Of a stretch of DNA of 64,000 bases, positions 23,306-36,700 are shown piece by piece (position 1 is the first letter of the stretch; each line of letters opens with the position of its first letter). Source of the DNA: Anthostomella pinea. Taxonomy: Eukaryota > Ascomycota > Sordariomycetes > Xylariales > Xylariaceae. The notes under the pieces are model-generated. The model was not told where the DNA came from. It did not search any database and saw only the letters and a program-made list of their open reading frames with translations. The position numbers and the translations under genes are program-made. Location: assembly GCA_963556695.1 (NCBI GenBank), contig CAUWAG010000012.1, positions 1,302,001 through 1,366,000 of the forward strand. Reading direction: 5' to 3'.

Positions 23306-24620
23306 CTAAGTTGTGGCGTCTTCCGTCCCCGCCGGATCCTCCTGAGGCTCTTCCTGGGTTTTCTCCTTGGGTGTCTCCTCGGCAGTCTCCTGAAGCTTCT
23401 CTAGAGGCTCACCTTTCGCTTCTTCAGGGTTGTCCTCCGACTTGGCTGCAGACAGATACAGTTCGTGCAGGTTGTATCTCTTCATAGCATCCCAGTCTCC
23501 ATTGACGACACTCATGCCGCAAAAAGTCTACATAGTCAGCGGTCAATCATGTCGAGCATGTGACAAGGGGCGTACCTGGTATATGTCGATGAGGATGACC
23601 TTGTCTGGTGTTGTTAGGTTGACCTTATGCTCCGGCGCAATGAGCTCCGCGACCTGGGTTATGACGTCGGTACGCTTGAGGGTGTTGTGTGCTCGGAACG
23701 ATGGGCGAATAGCATACTGTCGACCAGGGTTAGTCGTTTCCTTTTACGACGAGTATCGTACGGTCGTGTACTAGACCCGTTCAAGAAAGTGCACCACGTG
23801 GTGAAGATGCTTTGGGCCACTTACCGAATATGCTGCGCCTTCTTTGCCGGGTGCTTGGTCACCCTCGTCCCCTTTCAGTTGGAAGTGATCGCGAAGGACT
23901 CGTTTCGCAACCTCATCGACTCCCTTCTCGGTAGCCTTGCCCGTGTATGTGATTGGGGTAAACTTGTTGATGAATCTCGAACGCCACTGTGTCTTGCTTG
24001 TAGTGGCCGCAGCGTCCTTGCATATCTCTCGGACTACGTGGATAGGGTCAACAGGCTCCCGCGTTTTCATGAAGAGCAAGCAATCAAGGTTCGTGCGCAT
24101 CGGCTCGAATGCTGCATGCTTGGGCTTGTTGGCCGGTGTCATTCCTTCGAGCTCGTTCTTGATGGATGACTCGATGTCCTCGACCTCCTCCTCATCTACA
24201 GCTTCGCCTGACTCCTGAGATTTGATGCCGTAAAGCTTGTCCCCATACTGTGTCCACGTTCAGTACATGGGCAACAGGAATTTTGTTGAGACTGGGAGAT
24301 TGGAGAGAGTTAACGTACCTCGTGGAAAATGGCAACCATCTCATCGATTGCTTGCATCTCCTTGTGTCTCACGCAGGTCACCCAGACCCCCGTATCGCCA
24401 ACCTCCAAAGACCTGCCCTTCATCGCCTCTATCCTGGCCTTGTGATGCGGCGTCTGCCATTTGCCTGCACCGCCTCCCTGGAGAAACCGCAGTTAGCAAG
24501 CCCCGTCTTGATTCTGATCGAGCCCAGCTCTGTAATGCTCTCACTCACCCTGCTTCTTTTGTGGGGAGGTCCCCGAGACCCGTTAGAAGCATCGTGCTTC
24601 CTCTTTGCGGAAGTATCCAT
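23306..24620 (-). CDS. TAN1: tRNA acetylation adaptor Tan1 (THUMP domain)
   Basis: Five exons: 24620-24549, 24477-24319, 24247-23825, 23716-23576 and 23527-23306. All junctions are phase 0 with GT-AG introns of 48-108 nt, giving 338 aa. Tan1 (human THUMPD1) binds tRNA and is needed with the acetyltransferase Kre33/NAT10 for N4-acetylcytidine at position 12 of tRNA-Ser and tRNA-Leu. The basic N-terminus (SAKRKHDASNGSRGPPHKRSR) leads to a GGAGKWQ segment and the family block GDTGVWVTCVRHKEMQAIDE. The THUMP domain spans roughly residues 130-290: CLLFMKTREPVDPIHVVREI, WRSRFINKFTPITYTGKAT, then YAIRPSFRAHNTLKR and KVILIDIYQTFCGMSVV across the last two introns. The C-terminus is an acidic tail. The reconstruction is frame-consistent through all five exons. 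Confidence 0.92.
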
Positions 24621-25272
24621 CGCGCGAGGTTGACGAGACTCAGATGACAAGCTGAACCGGTAGGATGTGATTCGTGCAGTGGCGCATGAAGGCAGGCATG
24701 TATTTTGGGTGCTCAGGATTGACAGGCAGCCCGCATTTGTTGGATCAGGTGGTGAGTGGACTGCAATGGTCTCGCTTCGATATTTCCGTTTTGAAGCATC
24801 CTGCGGTGGCCCGTGCGCTCTCATATCTTGTGGGTGGCATCATTAATACTAAGAGGGCCTCATAAAACCACCCCCAAAAACCCGAAAGCTATCGACAGTA
24901 CTGCCATGGCTGCAAATCTCTCGACATCAAATTTTCAAGTGGGTTTCTACCCAGACTCTTTTCGTTATCCCATAATCTGACAGCTGGATGACTTGCTCCG
25001 AGGATTATATGTCGAGGTACGTTGAACTTGCACAGCAAAACTCACAGGGGAACAGCTCTCGCATGATTATTCAATATATATTGCTCTTGTCTACGTATGG
25101 TTCTATGTACACCACAATGCTGTGGTCCGGGGTATAAAGCAAGGAAATCAAACCAACCCTTACCAAGATGCGAGATGAGCGATATATTTAATAACACCAA
25201 TGCCGCCCCATGCCTCAGTACCTGTCCATGCATCGATCCGTCGTATACCATGAAAACTCAAATACTCGGCCA
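24621..25272. other. TAN1 upstream / LRO1 downstream spacer
   Basis: 652 bp between tandem minus-strand genes. It should contain the TAN1 promoter and the LRO1 terminator. No further gene is seen. Confidence 0.5.
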
Positions 25273-27220
25273 TCATACCCCCTCTTCCTCAGCTATTTGG
25301 ACCTTATCTGCGTATTCCCTAATGTTGCTGACAATGCTGTCCTCAATCATGAAACCCTTGCCAGCAGCGATCCTCAATAACAACTCGTTCAGATTCTGTC
25401 GCCCCAGAATATCTACATGGTCTCCTGATTTCGGTCCTCCACGAGGATTGAAACGTTCAGGTTCGTGGGGCATCTCGACAACCGTGATCTTGGCGCCTGC
25501 TGGGTTATAGCGCTTCATTCGCCAGCCCTTGGAGCACATATACCCCGAGCTTAGAAGGTTGACTGTACCGTCACCCTCGCCCATAGTAACACCATGATCG
25601 ATCTCATCAACAGTCAGGGCCGTGTCGATAGTGATGTTGAGCGTCGTCGAGTCCGGAAAATCAGGAGGGCGGTAAAAGTAACCTCTCTCGGTTGGCTTGC
25701 CTACACCGTAGAAGCAATACACCTTCAAATTGGGAGCCAGAGGCAGCCTCGTCTCTAAAGGGTTAATCCATTTCCGATGGTCAAATTCGTTGGCCTCCAC
25801 CTCGGCAGTGGTGTGGGCCACACCGTGGGAGTAGCTGTTGCGGATCTGGTCACTGTACCAGTCGTCGGTGGTGTCCAGGAGATAATCCATTGCTTGCGAA
25901 ACAGTGAGGTTCTTTTCTGGCAATGTCCAGTTCCCACCGGCGCGGAAATTCAGGAACGAGCCTTTTGAGTACTTCTGGCCCGGCTGGTCGTCTGGCGCCC
26001 AAGTCAGGTTCCCCCACACTGCATCTCCGCCGATGGGCAGCATAGATGATATACCGGGCATGGCACGGAATATCTCGGCTCTTTCCTCTTTGTTAAGGAA
26101 CTTCTCGAGGCCGTACACGGCGAAGGCGTTCATCTGTGCGGTGTCGCGCATTTCGCCCGAGAGTACAGCTGTCACATCCTTCACGGCACCAAGCATACAC
26201 CCGCTAATATTGATCCATGCTTCAACGTGGTGGTCCACCCAGTCGTCGCCCCCCCTGCCGCCCTGGGCAGAGGCCACCCAATGGAAGAAGTAAAACAGAA
26301 CTTGACTTCCCATGCTGTGCGAGGCGAGGACAACCTTTCTGCCCGAGAACTGGTGTGCCATTTCGATGTGGGTCTTCAGCCGCGTGAAGTACTGGTCCCG
26401 AACCTCGAGGTTTTGGTAGGAAAGCCGCCAGTCATAGGCGGCGGTGAAGGAGTTGGTTGGATCGTAACCGAGAGAGGCGAGGTTCTCGAGGATCTTATTC
26501 CAGATCCAATATCCGGTGATGAAGAAATCAGCAGCATCAAAACCCTGAGCAGCCCTTAGTTTGACACCGGGAGGATCCAACCCGGTCCGTTTGTCCAGCA
26601 TGATGTGCTTCTTCCACACGTCCTTGTCCATAACCAGAGCTTTCATCATGGTCCAACTGCCCCATAACCGTTTCCGAAAGTAAGGGCGAGAGCTGTTTGC
26701 GGTGCCCCAAGACTCAAGGCCGGTCGAAATGACGCCGGGAATCATTATGACGGGATGATGGACTTCGAGCCCCTCGGACCGAGCTTTTGTTCCCACGGCG
26801 AAAGAGTCGTAACTATTGACGTAAGCCCGATCCCCTTTCTGCGAGCGCCAAGGCCATTAGTCGAGGCGCGAGTTCTTGCAAAAGGAAGTGTGTACGTACG
26901 GTCAGGTCTTTCATATCCTTGACGAGACCGGCAGGCAGGACGTCAAGGATGCTATCCATGCTCAGCTCCCCGATCTCGGGGAAATCTATCAGATCATTGT
27001 TTTTGGCGAAGAAGCCGGCAGCGATGAGACCAAACAAGCTGCCCATGAAGAAGATGAGGGTGGTCCTCCGCTTTCGTGAGGGCTTAGTCTCATGATGGAC
27101 AATGGTGACATTATCGCGGGGTTTCGCGGGACTCTGCTCACGCGGTGGTGTTGGAGTTGGCGAAGCAGATTCCGAGGCAGTGTCGCCGGCGAGTGCTCGA
27201 CGTCGAAGTTCTGAAGCCAT
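25273..27220 (-). CDS. LRO1: Phospholipid:diacylglycerol acyltransferase (PDAT)
   Basis: Two exons, 27220-26900 and 26838-25273, with a 61-nt phase-0 intron, give 628 aa (yeast Lro1 is 661). The enzyme moves the sn-2 acyl group of a phospholipid to diacylglycerol, making triacylglycerol at the ER. The N-terminal ~60 residues are cytosolic and basic (KPSRKRR), followed by a single membrane anchor TTLIFFMGSLFGLIAAGFF. The lumenal LCAT-type alpha/beta hydrolase contains the oxyanion region HPVIMIPGVISTGLESW, the lid around RLWGSWTMM, the nucleophile in VLASHSMGSQVLFYFF, an acid in MGEGDGTVNLLSSGYM, and a C-terminal His in PKSGDHVDILGR. All parts of the catalytic triad are present. There is no sign of damage. 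Confidence 0.96.
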
Positions 27221-28169
27221 AGTTGTTGCGCAGCTCTACATGGCCAACCAAGCAAGACCGGGTGAAACACGGGTGACGGAGCACGAGAGCTCGGCCTCGG
27301 CTGGCTCAACTAGCCCAGCGTTTCGGCTGGGGTTGAGAGTATTCTGATGTGCTCAGGCAAGCAGGGACCACGGCATGGGTGGATTCGCGAAGCAAGCCGG
27401 GCGCAGTTGAGCGAAGACGTAGACAAGTAGAGTCTAGGTTGAGATGTTCTGGCTATCAGGAATGAGAGTTAGCCCTGCTGAGCTGTGTGCCTGGATCATA
27501 GGACGACAGGTGCCAAATTGCCAAGATCTGAATCGCATATGAGAAAATGCAGAGACACTGGACAGGCTTGACTCGCGACGGGCTGACGTCATGGGGAGCC
27601 TCAACAGCTCCTTCCTCAGTCCTGGATTGAAGCTAGAGCCTAGCTAGCCCTGTTCACGCCGGGCAGCTGCGCGCATCACGCGTTTGAACTTTGAATTTAA
27701 TTTAATTGCCCAAGTCCAGTCACAGTGCTCCTTCCGGCGTGTCTCTAGCGCGCATGGTTTATCCATGGTGGAGACCGCGAGACACTGACAGTCCGGTCGC
27801 CGATACGACGCGAAAATTGGAAACGTCCGGATTCGCATGTGAAAGTGGGTGTTGCTAGCCCTGTCTTGCATGCATGCGTGCATTTACTCCTCCTCAGAGA
27901 GGGACTGTGTGTCAACTGTCAAGGTGATACTCTGACTGAATCTGAAGCTTCGACCGTCCCTTGTCAAGGACCTACCCATAACCCTTCTTCTCCTCACAAT
28001 CCCGACCCCGCCTCCCGCTTCTTCCCAACGTACGCCCATCTGCTTCGAATCGTTGGCTACTCTTGTGTTGCGACGTCGCCCATTGGGAGGACCAGTACCC
28101 AGCGAACGCTATTCGCGCATGATCGCGGGGTTCAGGAGGAGGGGGCTTCGCAAGCACTGAGTGCTGGCC
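27221..28169. promoter_or_regulatory. Divergent LRO1/NAA30 intergenic region
   Basis: 949 bp between start codons of divergent genes, so both promoters lie here. Open frames within it are short and unsupported. No specific motif could be assigned. Confidence 0.5.
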
Positions 28170-28781
28170 ATGGAGGCCATACACGCAAGCCAACCAAGCC
28201 AACTTCACGCCGATCTGCGATACATTCAGTACGAGCATGGCCTCGAGGAGGCGTTCCTGCCCGCCATCCGCGCCCTGATCTCCAAGGACCTCAGCGAGCC
28301 CTACAGCATCTATGTCTACCGCTACTTCTTGTACCAATGGGCTCACTTGTGCTACATGGTAACATCTCCAGTCATTAAATGGGGGAGGACACTCGGCTGA
28401 CCACTTTTCCTCACGTAGGCGCTAAATCCCGCCGACAACTCCCTGATGGGCGTCATTATCTGCAAGCTCGAACACCATGCGTCGCACTCCCCTCCGACCT
28501 ATAGAGGCTATATAGCCATGCTGGCGGTATCCTCGACCTTTCGAGGGCATGGCATAGCAACGGCGCTGGTGAAGATGGCAATCGATGCAATGGCCGAACG
28601 AAACGCCGACGAGATCGTCTTGGAAACCGAAGAGACAAATATGACCGCCATGCGCCTTTACGAGCGATTGGGGTTTCTGAGGTCCAAGAAGCTCCACCGC
28701 TACTATCTGAACGGCAACAGCGCCTATCGGCTGGTCCTGGTGTTGAAGACGGCAGATCCAGACGCTAGGGACCCCGACTAG
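28170..28781 (+). CDS. NAA30: NatC N-alpha-acetyltransferase catalytic subunit
   Basis: Two exons, 28170-28358 and 28419-28781, with a 60-nt phase-0 intron, give 183 aa (yeast Mak3 is 176). Naa30 acetylates the N-terminus of nascent proteins that start Met-hydrophobic, together with Naa35 and Naa38 at the ribosome. The N-terminal part has the family block LSEPYSIYVYRYFLYQWAHL. Exon 2 carries the GNAT fold: GVIICKLEHH, the beta strand RGYIAMLAVSSTFRGHGIA with the acetyl-CoA loop RGHGIA, and ETEETNMTAMRLYERLGF with the conserved YERLGF. The start at 28170 is the first ATG in frame and matches the usual length. It is divergent from LRO1. Confidence 0.95.
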
Positions 28782-29462
28782 GATTCGGATGCGCCACCGC
28801 GCGCTGTTGGTCGATACATCTCGGAACCCAAACACTATCTGAAGACATCCAGCATAGCCGAAAAAGGATATGCCATGGGAGCTGTAAACGCTGCCATAGC
28901 TAGGGGGGCGCCAAGAAATAACCGCCCCATTAGTTCTTCTTCTGATGAGGGATAGGATGAATCCTAAGAGCCTGGAGATTCGTCATAGAGGCCACTCCCT
29001 GGAGGAAGTAGTTGATGCATTTTCACAGTGGAGGCAGCATTGAAATGCGAACATATGCATGCATCCTCGCATGGAGTATTCATATGACTTGGTGGTGTTG
29101 AAAAGGGCAGCATGTAAGCCATAAGACCCCAGTCGGCCTTTTTTTGTTTGTATGCGGAACTGTCCACGTTTTCTTATTTACCCATGAGATAGCTAGCATA
29201 GCTGAAGAATTAAGGTCCCGGAAGCCAAGGGTATCTCCAGCAAATTTCAGGCCGTCGCGAAGATCGTATCACTCTAGACTCTGATCCGCTCACTCCAACA
29301 CAGGCAGGTCGTTTGCCAGCAACATTGCGACATCCCAATCTTGCGGGTTCTCTGATGGCGTGATGGACCTCTTGAGAACATGAAGTGGAATAGCCCTCAG
29401 GCGCAATGCCTATACTGTTGCAAATCGAGGAGCATGACCATACTTGTGTCCCTCGTCCTCCC
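28782..29462. other. Convergent NAA30 / DUF1917 spacer
   Basis: 681 bp between two convergent stop codons. It holds the 3' regions of both genes. Nothing else is recognised. Confidence 0.5.
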
Positions 29463-30555
29463 TCATCTTCCGAGCATGGACTTCGTGTCGTATATGGACG
29501 CCTTGATCTCCCATGGGTTTCCAGACGCGATACCCAGGTAAGTGTAGCAATCTGACCACGTTAGCGTCTCCTTGAAAACCGCCGAGACGAGCTCACGGAC
29601 TGACTGACCAGGTTTGTAGTACAGGGGCTTTGCTCTGACAAGTCCGAGTAGCTTCAGACGCTCCGCTACCCTCTTGACATCCTTCGTGTCCGTGAAGTCG
29701 GCGGTATAGACACAAATGAGCCGCTCCGTTCGCGTGTCCTTGGTTGACTTGGGAGCGACCTTGGCGGCGATCCCGAGCTCGTTGTTTGCCGTGGCGTGGG
29801 CAATGATCCCCCAGACATCGTTCACTTGTATCACATCGCAGAAGAGCATCCACTGTACACGTGTTAGAGGTGCACAGAGATTGACAATACATGGCAGATA
29901 GGGGAATGTGCAATATGCATCGGGACTGACCTTGCCGCACGTAACTCGCAATTCCTTCGCTACGTCCAAGATATCGCGCGAAGCGTCTAATCCAGCCTTC
30001 CTGCATTCGCGAGTGATAAAGATCTTCGTCTGGCCAGACGCTTTGCATTCGTCGATGAACTGACGCGCCAGGTGCAGGCGCTCCTCGCCGGCTTCGACAA
30101 GACCAGCCGGATCTGCCCCTTCCTCCTCGGGCGCCTCGTCTTCGCCACCTCGGATCCGTTGGTTGTTTGCTTTGCGCTTGGCCTTGCGCTCGATATAAGG
30201 GTTGCAGATCCAGATCCAGAGAGAGTCGATGGGATCCTCCGTCGTCGCTGGCGGGACACGCTTCAGGAAGTCGTCCACCGATTCCGTGAGCTGCCAGGCA
30301 TACGGCTCGCCGGCATAGGGGTTGTGCAGGCGGGTTTTGCCTTCGTCTGCCTGCTTTCGGGCCTGGAGCTTCAGGGGTGTCTCGATGGTTTTGTGGTCTT
30401 GCCACCACTCATCAACATCAAATTTGCGGACCTTTGCCTTGAGGTCCATGAGAACGTCGTCATCACCTGGAGGGAGTGTCAACGGCAGCAGTGAGAAGGA
30501 CGGAGAACTAGGCTGCAAACTTACCATAGAAATCGGAGTCCTCCTCGGAACTCAT
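29463..30555 (-). CDS. DUF1917 (C11orf68/BLES03-like) protein
   Basis: Three exons, 30555-30525, 30466-29931 and 29852-29463, give 318 aa. The tiny first exon encodes MSSEEDSDFY; introns are 58 and 78 nt. The protein matches a fungal family related to human C11orf68, which has an eIF4E-like fold by established structural knowledge and no confirmed biochemical role. Conserved blocks seen here are EWWQDHKTIETPLKLQARK, EGKTRLHNPYAGEPYAWQLT, SLWIWICNPYI, the central acidic/basic linker (residues ~115-150), TKIFITRECRKAGLDASRD, and the C-terminal VYTADFTDTKDVKRVAERLK and YKPDVYTYL-like block (DCYTYLGIASGNPW). Joining at the second intron gives CGKWMLFCD, restoring the core strand. Function is unknown. 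Confidence 0.82.
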
Positions 30556-31336
30556 GATTGCTTCTCAAAGTCGAAGCTGTCGGCCCAAACTAGGTAGGTA
30601 GGGACACAGAATGTTGCAAAGTTGAGGACATAGCAAGACCACCTCGGCTTCTTGAGTGGTGCGGCGAACGGATCACTGCACTTTGTACAGACGTTCACGA
30701 GGAGAGAGAGAGTCTCTTTCGTACTGAATCGGTTCACACCTTAGGAGGGTCACGGTGACAGGCGGATACCTTTAATGTAATATGGAGATTGTAGATATTC
30801 CTCAGTCTTCCATGCCCGGCGATGTCAAGTAGACAGACTCATTTGACTTGCAGATGCGTAGGCAGGCAGATCATGAACGAGAAGCACCCAGGTGATCAAA
30901 AAGAACAAGATAACCCCAGAGACCGAATGATATCTTGAGACATGTAGAGAAAATGTATCATCTGCGTACGTAGGTAGATCTCAGGACTACTATGTAATCA
31001 TTTTCATCTACAGAAAGAGCTACCGTCGGCACTTGCCCTTGTCCTGTATCGATTCTTTCAAGTTTGAACCCGGTCCGGTGCCCCTGAACACGATCTAAGG
31101 CTACTAAAACTGCCACTAGACTAGGGCCCGATAGCGGGGAGACACCCGAACGGCTACGGCGGGGTAAACCAAAAGAAAAGAAAACAACCTGGAACAATTC
31201 GGATCACTTTCACCAGAGTCAAACACGCCTCCTGAATGCGACAACACCATTCAATGTGAGAGTGGAAGATCAGCTGGGGTGCTCCACATAACTACCTACG
31301 TTTAGGTGATCTCGCTGGAGCCACCAGACCTTGGCC
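30556..31336. promoter_or_regulatory. Divergent DUF1917/DPH7 intergenic region
   Basis: 781 bp between divergent start codons, so promoters for both genes are expected. A short GA repeat occurs near 30705. No specific operator is recognised. Confidence 0.45.
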
Positions 31337-32672
31337 ATGGATAGAGAAAACAGCAGCATCGCGCCATTGCGGTCGTTGACTCTGGAGCTCCCTCCAAGCT
31401 GCATCGAATTCTGCCCAGCTCATCCAGAGTATTTCGTTGTCGGCACGTACAACCTACAAAAGGAGGAACCAACCGAGACAAACATATCTGAATCCTCGGG
31501 AGACGACGATGGCGAGCAGCAGACATCGAACAAGCCCCAAAGCCGCAATGGAAGCCTGGTGGTATATCGACTGACTGAGAAGTCTGACATGTAAGTTTTC
31601 TGCTTGTTCTCTTTGGACTATCCTGACGAGTGTCGCTCCATTGGTCAGAAGCCATGTACAGACCGTCTCTTGCCCATCTGCCCTCCTTGATCTTCATTTC
31701 CACCCTGCGCCAGACAAGCATGAGGTCGCCGCTGTTGTCTCTAGCACTGGCACTCTTTCATTTTATCGACTCTCTCCTATGGAACCATCTTCCGACTCTC
31801 TTAAGGAACTGGCCACCCACAAGCCGTTAGGGGACGACAATAGTGTTCTCTTCTTATCATGCGCATGGCACCCGACCCTGCACGATCTTCTTGCAATCAC
31901 CACATCAGATCATCGTGTCCATATCTTGCGAGTTGATGACTCGTGGTGTGCCCATGATACAACTTCTGGCCCGATCATCACCCACACACTTGAGGCCTGG
32001 ACTGTGGCATTTTCGCCATACTTGGGTGATCCTTCACTGGTTGAGAGCGATGCGGATTCGGAAGGCCTCCAGGTACTCACGGTATTTTCTGGGGGCGACG
32101 ACTCAAACCTCCTCAGCACCAGCTGTCTGTACCGTCCCCTTCGGACAAGTGGCGACGACGAAGTGATTGAGGCAACCTGTCCTACAGCTGCAACCAGGGG
32201 GCACGAGGCAGGCGTCACCGCTATACTACCGCTGGCCCTGAAGCTGGCCGACGGCTCCAGAGTGGTAGTTACCGGCAGCTATGATGACTGTCTGAGGGTA
32301 TACTCGATCTACCCCCAGGATGGAGGGATGATGCTCAAACAGCCCAAAATGCTGGCGGGGGAAAACCTAGGTGGCGGGGTGTGGAGGTTGAAGCTGATCA
32401 GGTTGGAGGATGCGGGCAAGAGCACATCCTCAAAAGCAAGGCAATGGACGGCCTTGGTTCTTGCATCGTGCATGCATGCGGGATCTCGGGTGTTGGAGGT
32501 TACTGGTGACTACGGCGAGGATTGTCAGGTCAGGGTCCTAGCTCACTTCGAGGAGCATAAGAGCATGAACTATGGCAGCGACTTTCAGCCAGGATCTGAG
32601 CTGAGCAGTCTCCCTCTGCGTTGTGTCTCGACCAGCTTCTACGATAGGTTGCTCTGTCTTTGGGAGTCATAA
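31337..32672 (+). CDS. DPH7: Diphthine methyltransferase (WD40), Dph7/Rrt2
   Basis: Two exons, 31337-31590 and 31649-32672, with a 58-nt phase-2 intron, give 425 aa. Dph7 is the WD-repeat esterase that removes the methyl group from methylated diphthine on elongation factor 2, allowing the final amidation in diphthamide synthesis. The first blade starts LPPSCIEFCPAHPEYFVVGTY. Later blades are visible as LDLHFHPAPDKHEVAAVVSS, FLSCAWHPTLHDLLAITTSD, AWTVAFSPY..., LTVFSGGDDSNL, RGHEAGVTAILPL and VVVTGSYDDCLRVYSI, ending SFYDRLLCLWES. Spacing fits a seven-bladed propeller. The WD40 fold is certain; the Dph7 assignment rests on the blade sequences and length. Confidence 0.85.
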
Positions 32673-33758
32673 CCGAAATAAAGTTTATGAGGTATACAGT
32701 AAAACGTGGAAGAAAGGTGCCTAAAATGATGACACAAGACCACCAACTGCACTCTTTCCAGGAACAATCGCCATCCAGGAATTGTTTGCATTTTAGGTCT
32801 TTAAGGCTCAGCCAGGGGTAATAGCACAAAGAGAATGGCTCGATGTCGGTATACGGTTACTCAGCTTTCTGTTCGATGACTGCAGTGGCTTTCTGAGACA
32901 TAGGTATTTAACCCACCTGGATCTCAGGTTAGGCAGAGCACTCCCTTCCCGACTGTTCATTATGGTCATGATCGGAGCGGTCTAACTTCAATTCGATGTT
33001 TTGGTGACTACCCCTACCTGGTTGGTACCTGACCCAAGGTAGCTGTATCTACGTATCAGCTCTCAACATGTGAATGGGCTGAGAACAGAGCGTATATAGG
33101 GCAGCTGCACAAATACACCAGATATGTATATATGGACTCAATGAATCGATTATACATACATGTGTACTTGGATATGCCTTCATTAACCATATAATCACCC
33201 ACGCATACGTGTACCTCGAGGTACCGCTGGGACGTTCCTGAATGGGCAGGCTGCCCAAGCGGAGTTAAGGTTAGTGGATATTGGACCCTTGCGGACAGCC
33301 GGTGGCCCCCCGTCCCCAAGGTTAATAATAATAATAGAGTAGATTTAAGGTTTCAACTCTAAGCCCGACGCGCCGCAGTAATAATAAATTGGGCGGCTTT
33401 CTACTTGCCCGACTTTTCGAGCTTCGCCAAGCGTAATAATTCATCCTTGCCAAACACATATCTTGGCCCAACACTACGCGCGACCACCGCTCCAGCATAG
33501 ACATAGACATACATCATCGCTGCAGTACGCAATACACATACCTCCCCTCCGTCGGCCTTCGATCTGTGAAACCTCTCGTGGCCCAAGCTTACCGTCGTCA
33601 AGCTCCTACCGGTACCTTGTTGCATCCTCTATCGTCTATCGTCAGCCTGAACCTGATGGTCCACGTCTAAGGCAGAGTCGGTCGATCGCTCCTCCCGCCC
33701 ACCCCTCTGAGATCGTCGTCCGCCAGCCGTACACTCTGCCCGTGAATCGCTCGGCATT
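32673..33758. other. DPH7/MSN5 spacer
   Basis: About 1.1 kb between same-strand genes. It holds the DPH7 3' region and the MSN5 promoter, including a pyrimidine-rich stretch just before the MSN5 start. No other gene is supported. Confidence 0.5.
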
Positions 33759-36700
33759 ATGGCTGCGCAACCGGTCAACGGAAACATGGGAATGGGCGGC
33801 GCAGGTGGTGCAGGTGGTGCTGGACCCGGCGCTGATGCCGTAGTGGCCAAGATCCACGAGGCCCTCGGGGTTGTCTACAGTCCCCAGTCCTCCAATACCG
33901 CCCGCAAAGATGCGCAATGGTTTCTCGAAAACATCAAAGACACTCCCGAGGCCCCGTCACACGGCTTCCACCTAGCTTCCGACAAGCAACAGTCCCCCGT
34001 CGTCAGACACTACGCCCTATCGTTACTCGAGCACGCAATCAAACACAAATGGGCAAGCTACGCAGGAGCACAGGCCGACGCTCTGCGCAGCTGGGTCTTG
34101 GAGCTCTCGCAGAACATCTCCAAGGGCGACCCTGCCTACATAAGGAACAAGATCGCACTGCTATGGGTTGAGATTGCCAAGAGAAGCTGGGCGGCAGAGT
34201 GGATGGACATGGACTCGCTCCTGGTTCAGCTATGGCAGGTCCCCGATTCCGGAGTCCACAAGGAGTTGGTCTTGGTTATTATAGAGATCCTGTCCGATGA
34301 CATTTTCAACGGTGACGACCCAGTGGTTGGCCTTCGCGAAGGGGCCCTTAGTAAGGCCTCCGTCGAGATATTCACACCTGCTGTCGTCCTGGCAGAGGCC
34401 TTCCCGAATCGAGAATCTGGACCCGATGTCAGGTGCGGAGAGGAAGGCTGGCTTGCAAGGATCACTGACCTGCTGCGTCATTGCCTCTCTGGGGACATAC
34501 GGGCGAACGAGGATCTGCAAAGTTGTGCTGTGCGAGCGCTTGCTGTCATCTACTCTCTAATGCCCTGGGTCATCCCGAAGGCTGTGGCCGTCACTGGGTG
34601 CGTGCCGGTCTTGTGCGAGGGCCTTGGTGCATCTCACGTTGAAGTACAAAAGGTTAGCGACATGGCAGCCCCCGTTATCCATGTGTATCTCTTACTGACC
34701 AAAATAGGCTTCATTGGAGGCACTGCATGCTCTGTACACCCGTACAAGCCTTATCGACCAGGAATTCCTTGACTTGGTCGTACCACTATACCATCGCAAA
34801 TACGTCGGCCTGTTCACTGGGCTCCTAGAGTGGTCCGTAGTTGATCCTGACGATTTAGATGATGACAAGTATCAATTCTCCAAGAAGCTATCAGAGGTAT
34901 GTCTATTGGCGTTGCTATCTCTCCCAGCATTACTAACAACTTTAGATGGTCTCGTTCCTCGGAAATTACATGGACCGACGTTTTGCTGTGCTCCCAGCAG
35001 ATCCAGAGCGGGTTGACTTCCAGGGTTTCTTGCAACTTCTTCTTCTTGCCACCCAAAGCCAGAGTCTAGTAGTGTCCATTCCGGTACTTGTAACATGGAC
35101 TCGTCTACTGAACAATCGATCCCTTGGCCCAAGCATTGCAGGGATTTCTACATTTGTTGCGCCGCTCCTGGAGGTATGCAGCTCCAGGCTCATCCGCTAC
35201 GAGAGTCTCCCTGAGGATACTGAGGACCCTACCTTTCGTTTCTTACTGGAAGATACCGACACAGTTCCTGAGCGACATGCTTTCCTGGGCAACTATAGAC
35301 GCTACAGCGCACAAGTCATCGAGACCATTGTGCTGCTCAAGATATCTGATGCAATGCAACACATACTAAGCCAGACGGAGAATGTCTTGGAGCATCTGTA
35401 TGATGGCACTCCAGGTTTCGATAGTAAGGCTGACCATTCCATATGCACTCCATTTGTGACCGGACGCATGCTTACCTGCTCTCAACCCAGTTGCAAATTA
35501 TTCCAAAACATCTCAGCCGGTCCTGCGCGTCGATGCCCAAGCTACAGTCATTGAGGCTGCCTTGAAGGGATTTGGCAAGTGGCGGTCGAAGTCGTCAGGA
35601 GGCGAGCTCCGTGTAAGTTCCACAATGCTGAATTCTTGAGGCTTTGCTGACTAGCGCCAGAAACAGGAATCGACCGCTCTGGAGAACAGCTTGGAAGCAT
35701 GGTGTAACCGCCTGCTCGCGATGAAGTTTGAGGTAGGTCGAACAACATTACCTTCCACGGTCACATGCTCATTGGATACAGGATCCCTTAATCAGGAAGA
35801 GAATCTTGCAACTCCTTGTGGCATTCTCTACATCTGCGCTCGACAAGAACCCGTCATTCATGCTCAAAGTCCTGGAACACATTCTGGTCACCTGGCCGTC
35901 GACACACCCAAGATACCAAATGTATACCGATGCGATCAAAGATCTGCAGGCAGAGAGCATGGTGGAACTGCAGAGGCTCGCCATAAAAATGCCCGACCAT
36001 CTGCTTGTGAGTCAATCCTGAGCTCCTGTTGGAATTGACAAAATACTAAGTAAAACATCAGGACGTTTACGACAGGATCGCAACAAAGGTTGAGGAGATG
36101 ATCGGTTCAGGAACACTCGACGAAAAGCGACAGATCACGTATCAGACTTTTCTGTTTACCATCATGTATGTTTGTGCAAATCAGCATATTCCACACACAT
36201 ACTAACACGCACAGTCACCGATCTACTCGGGTCGACGAAGCCACGAAGATCCAGAAGCTTCAACCTTTCATAGACCCCGTCAAGTCTCAATGGCAGGACA
36301 CCCGTCTGAAGCAGGCCTTATCCTCGCATGCTGGCTTCTTTGAGCTTATGGCTCTTGACAAAGCTCAAAGCTATCTAGCCCGGAAGCGGATGCATGAGAT
36401 CCCTGACTGGGGCGCCGTGGAGCTTGATGCCGAAGGGCAAGCTCTGCAAGCCGAACTTGAAGATCGCCAAACCGTAGGTCTCAGGTGTCGTTGTTGATGG
36501 TGGTGCTACCCGCGGACTTACCATCTTCTAGCTTTTGCCCTTGCGCCCTACAAAATCGTTCCTCCAATGCTCCATCGACAAGCTTGACAAAACTACGCAG
36601 CCATACCAGGTTTCGTGTGCTTTATGGGGTAATGGGCTCTCTCTAATGCTGCCCGAGCTCCTCAATTTCCTCAGGTAAGTTGGCCCTTGTCCCGCTGACT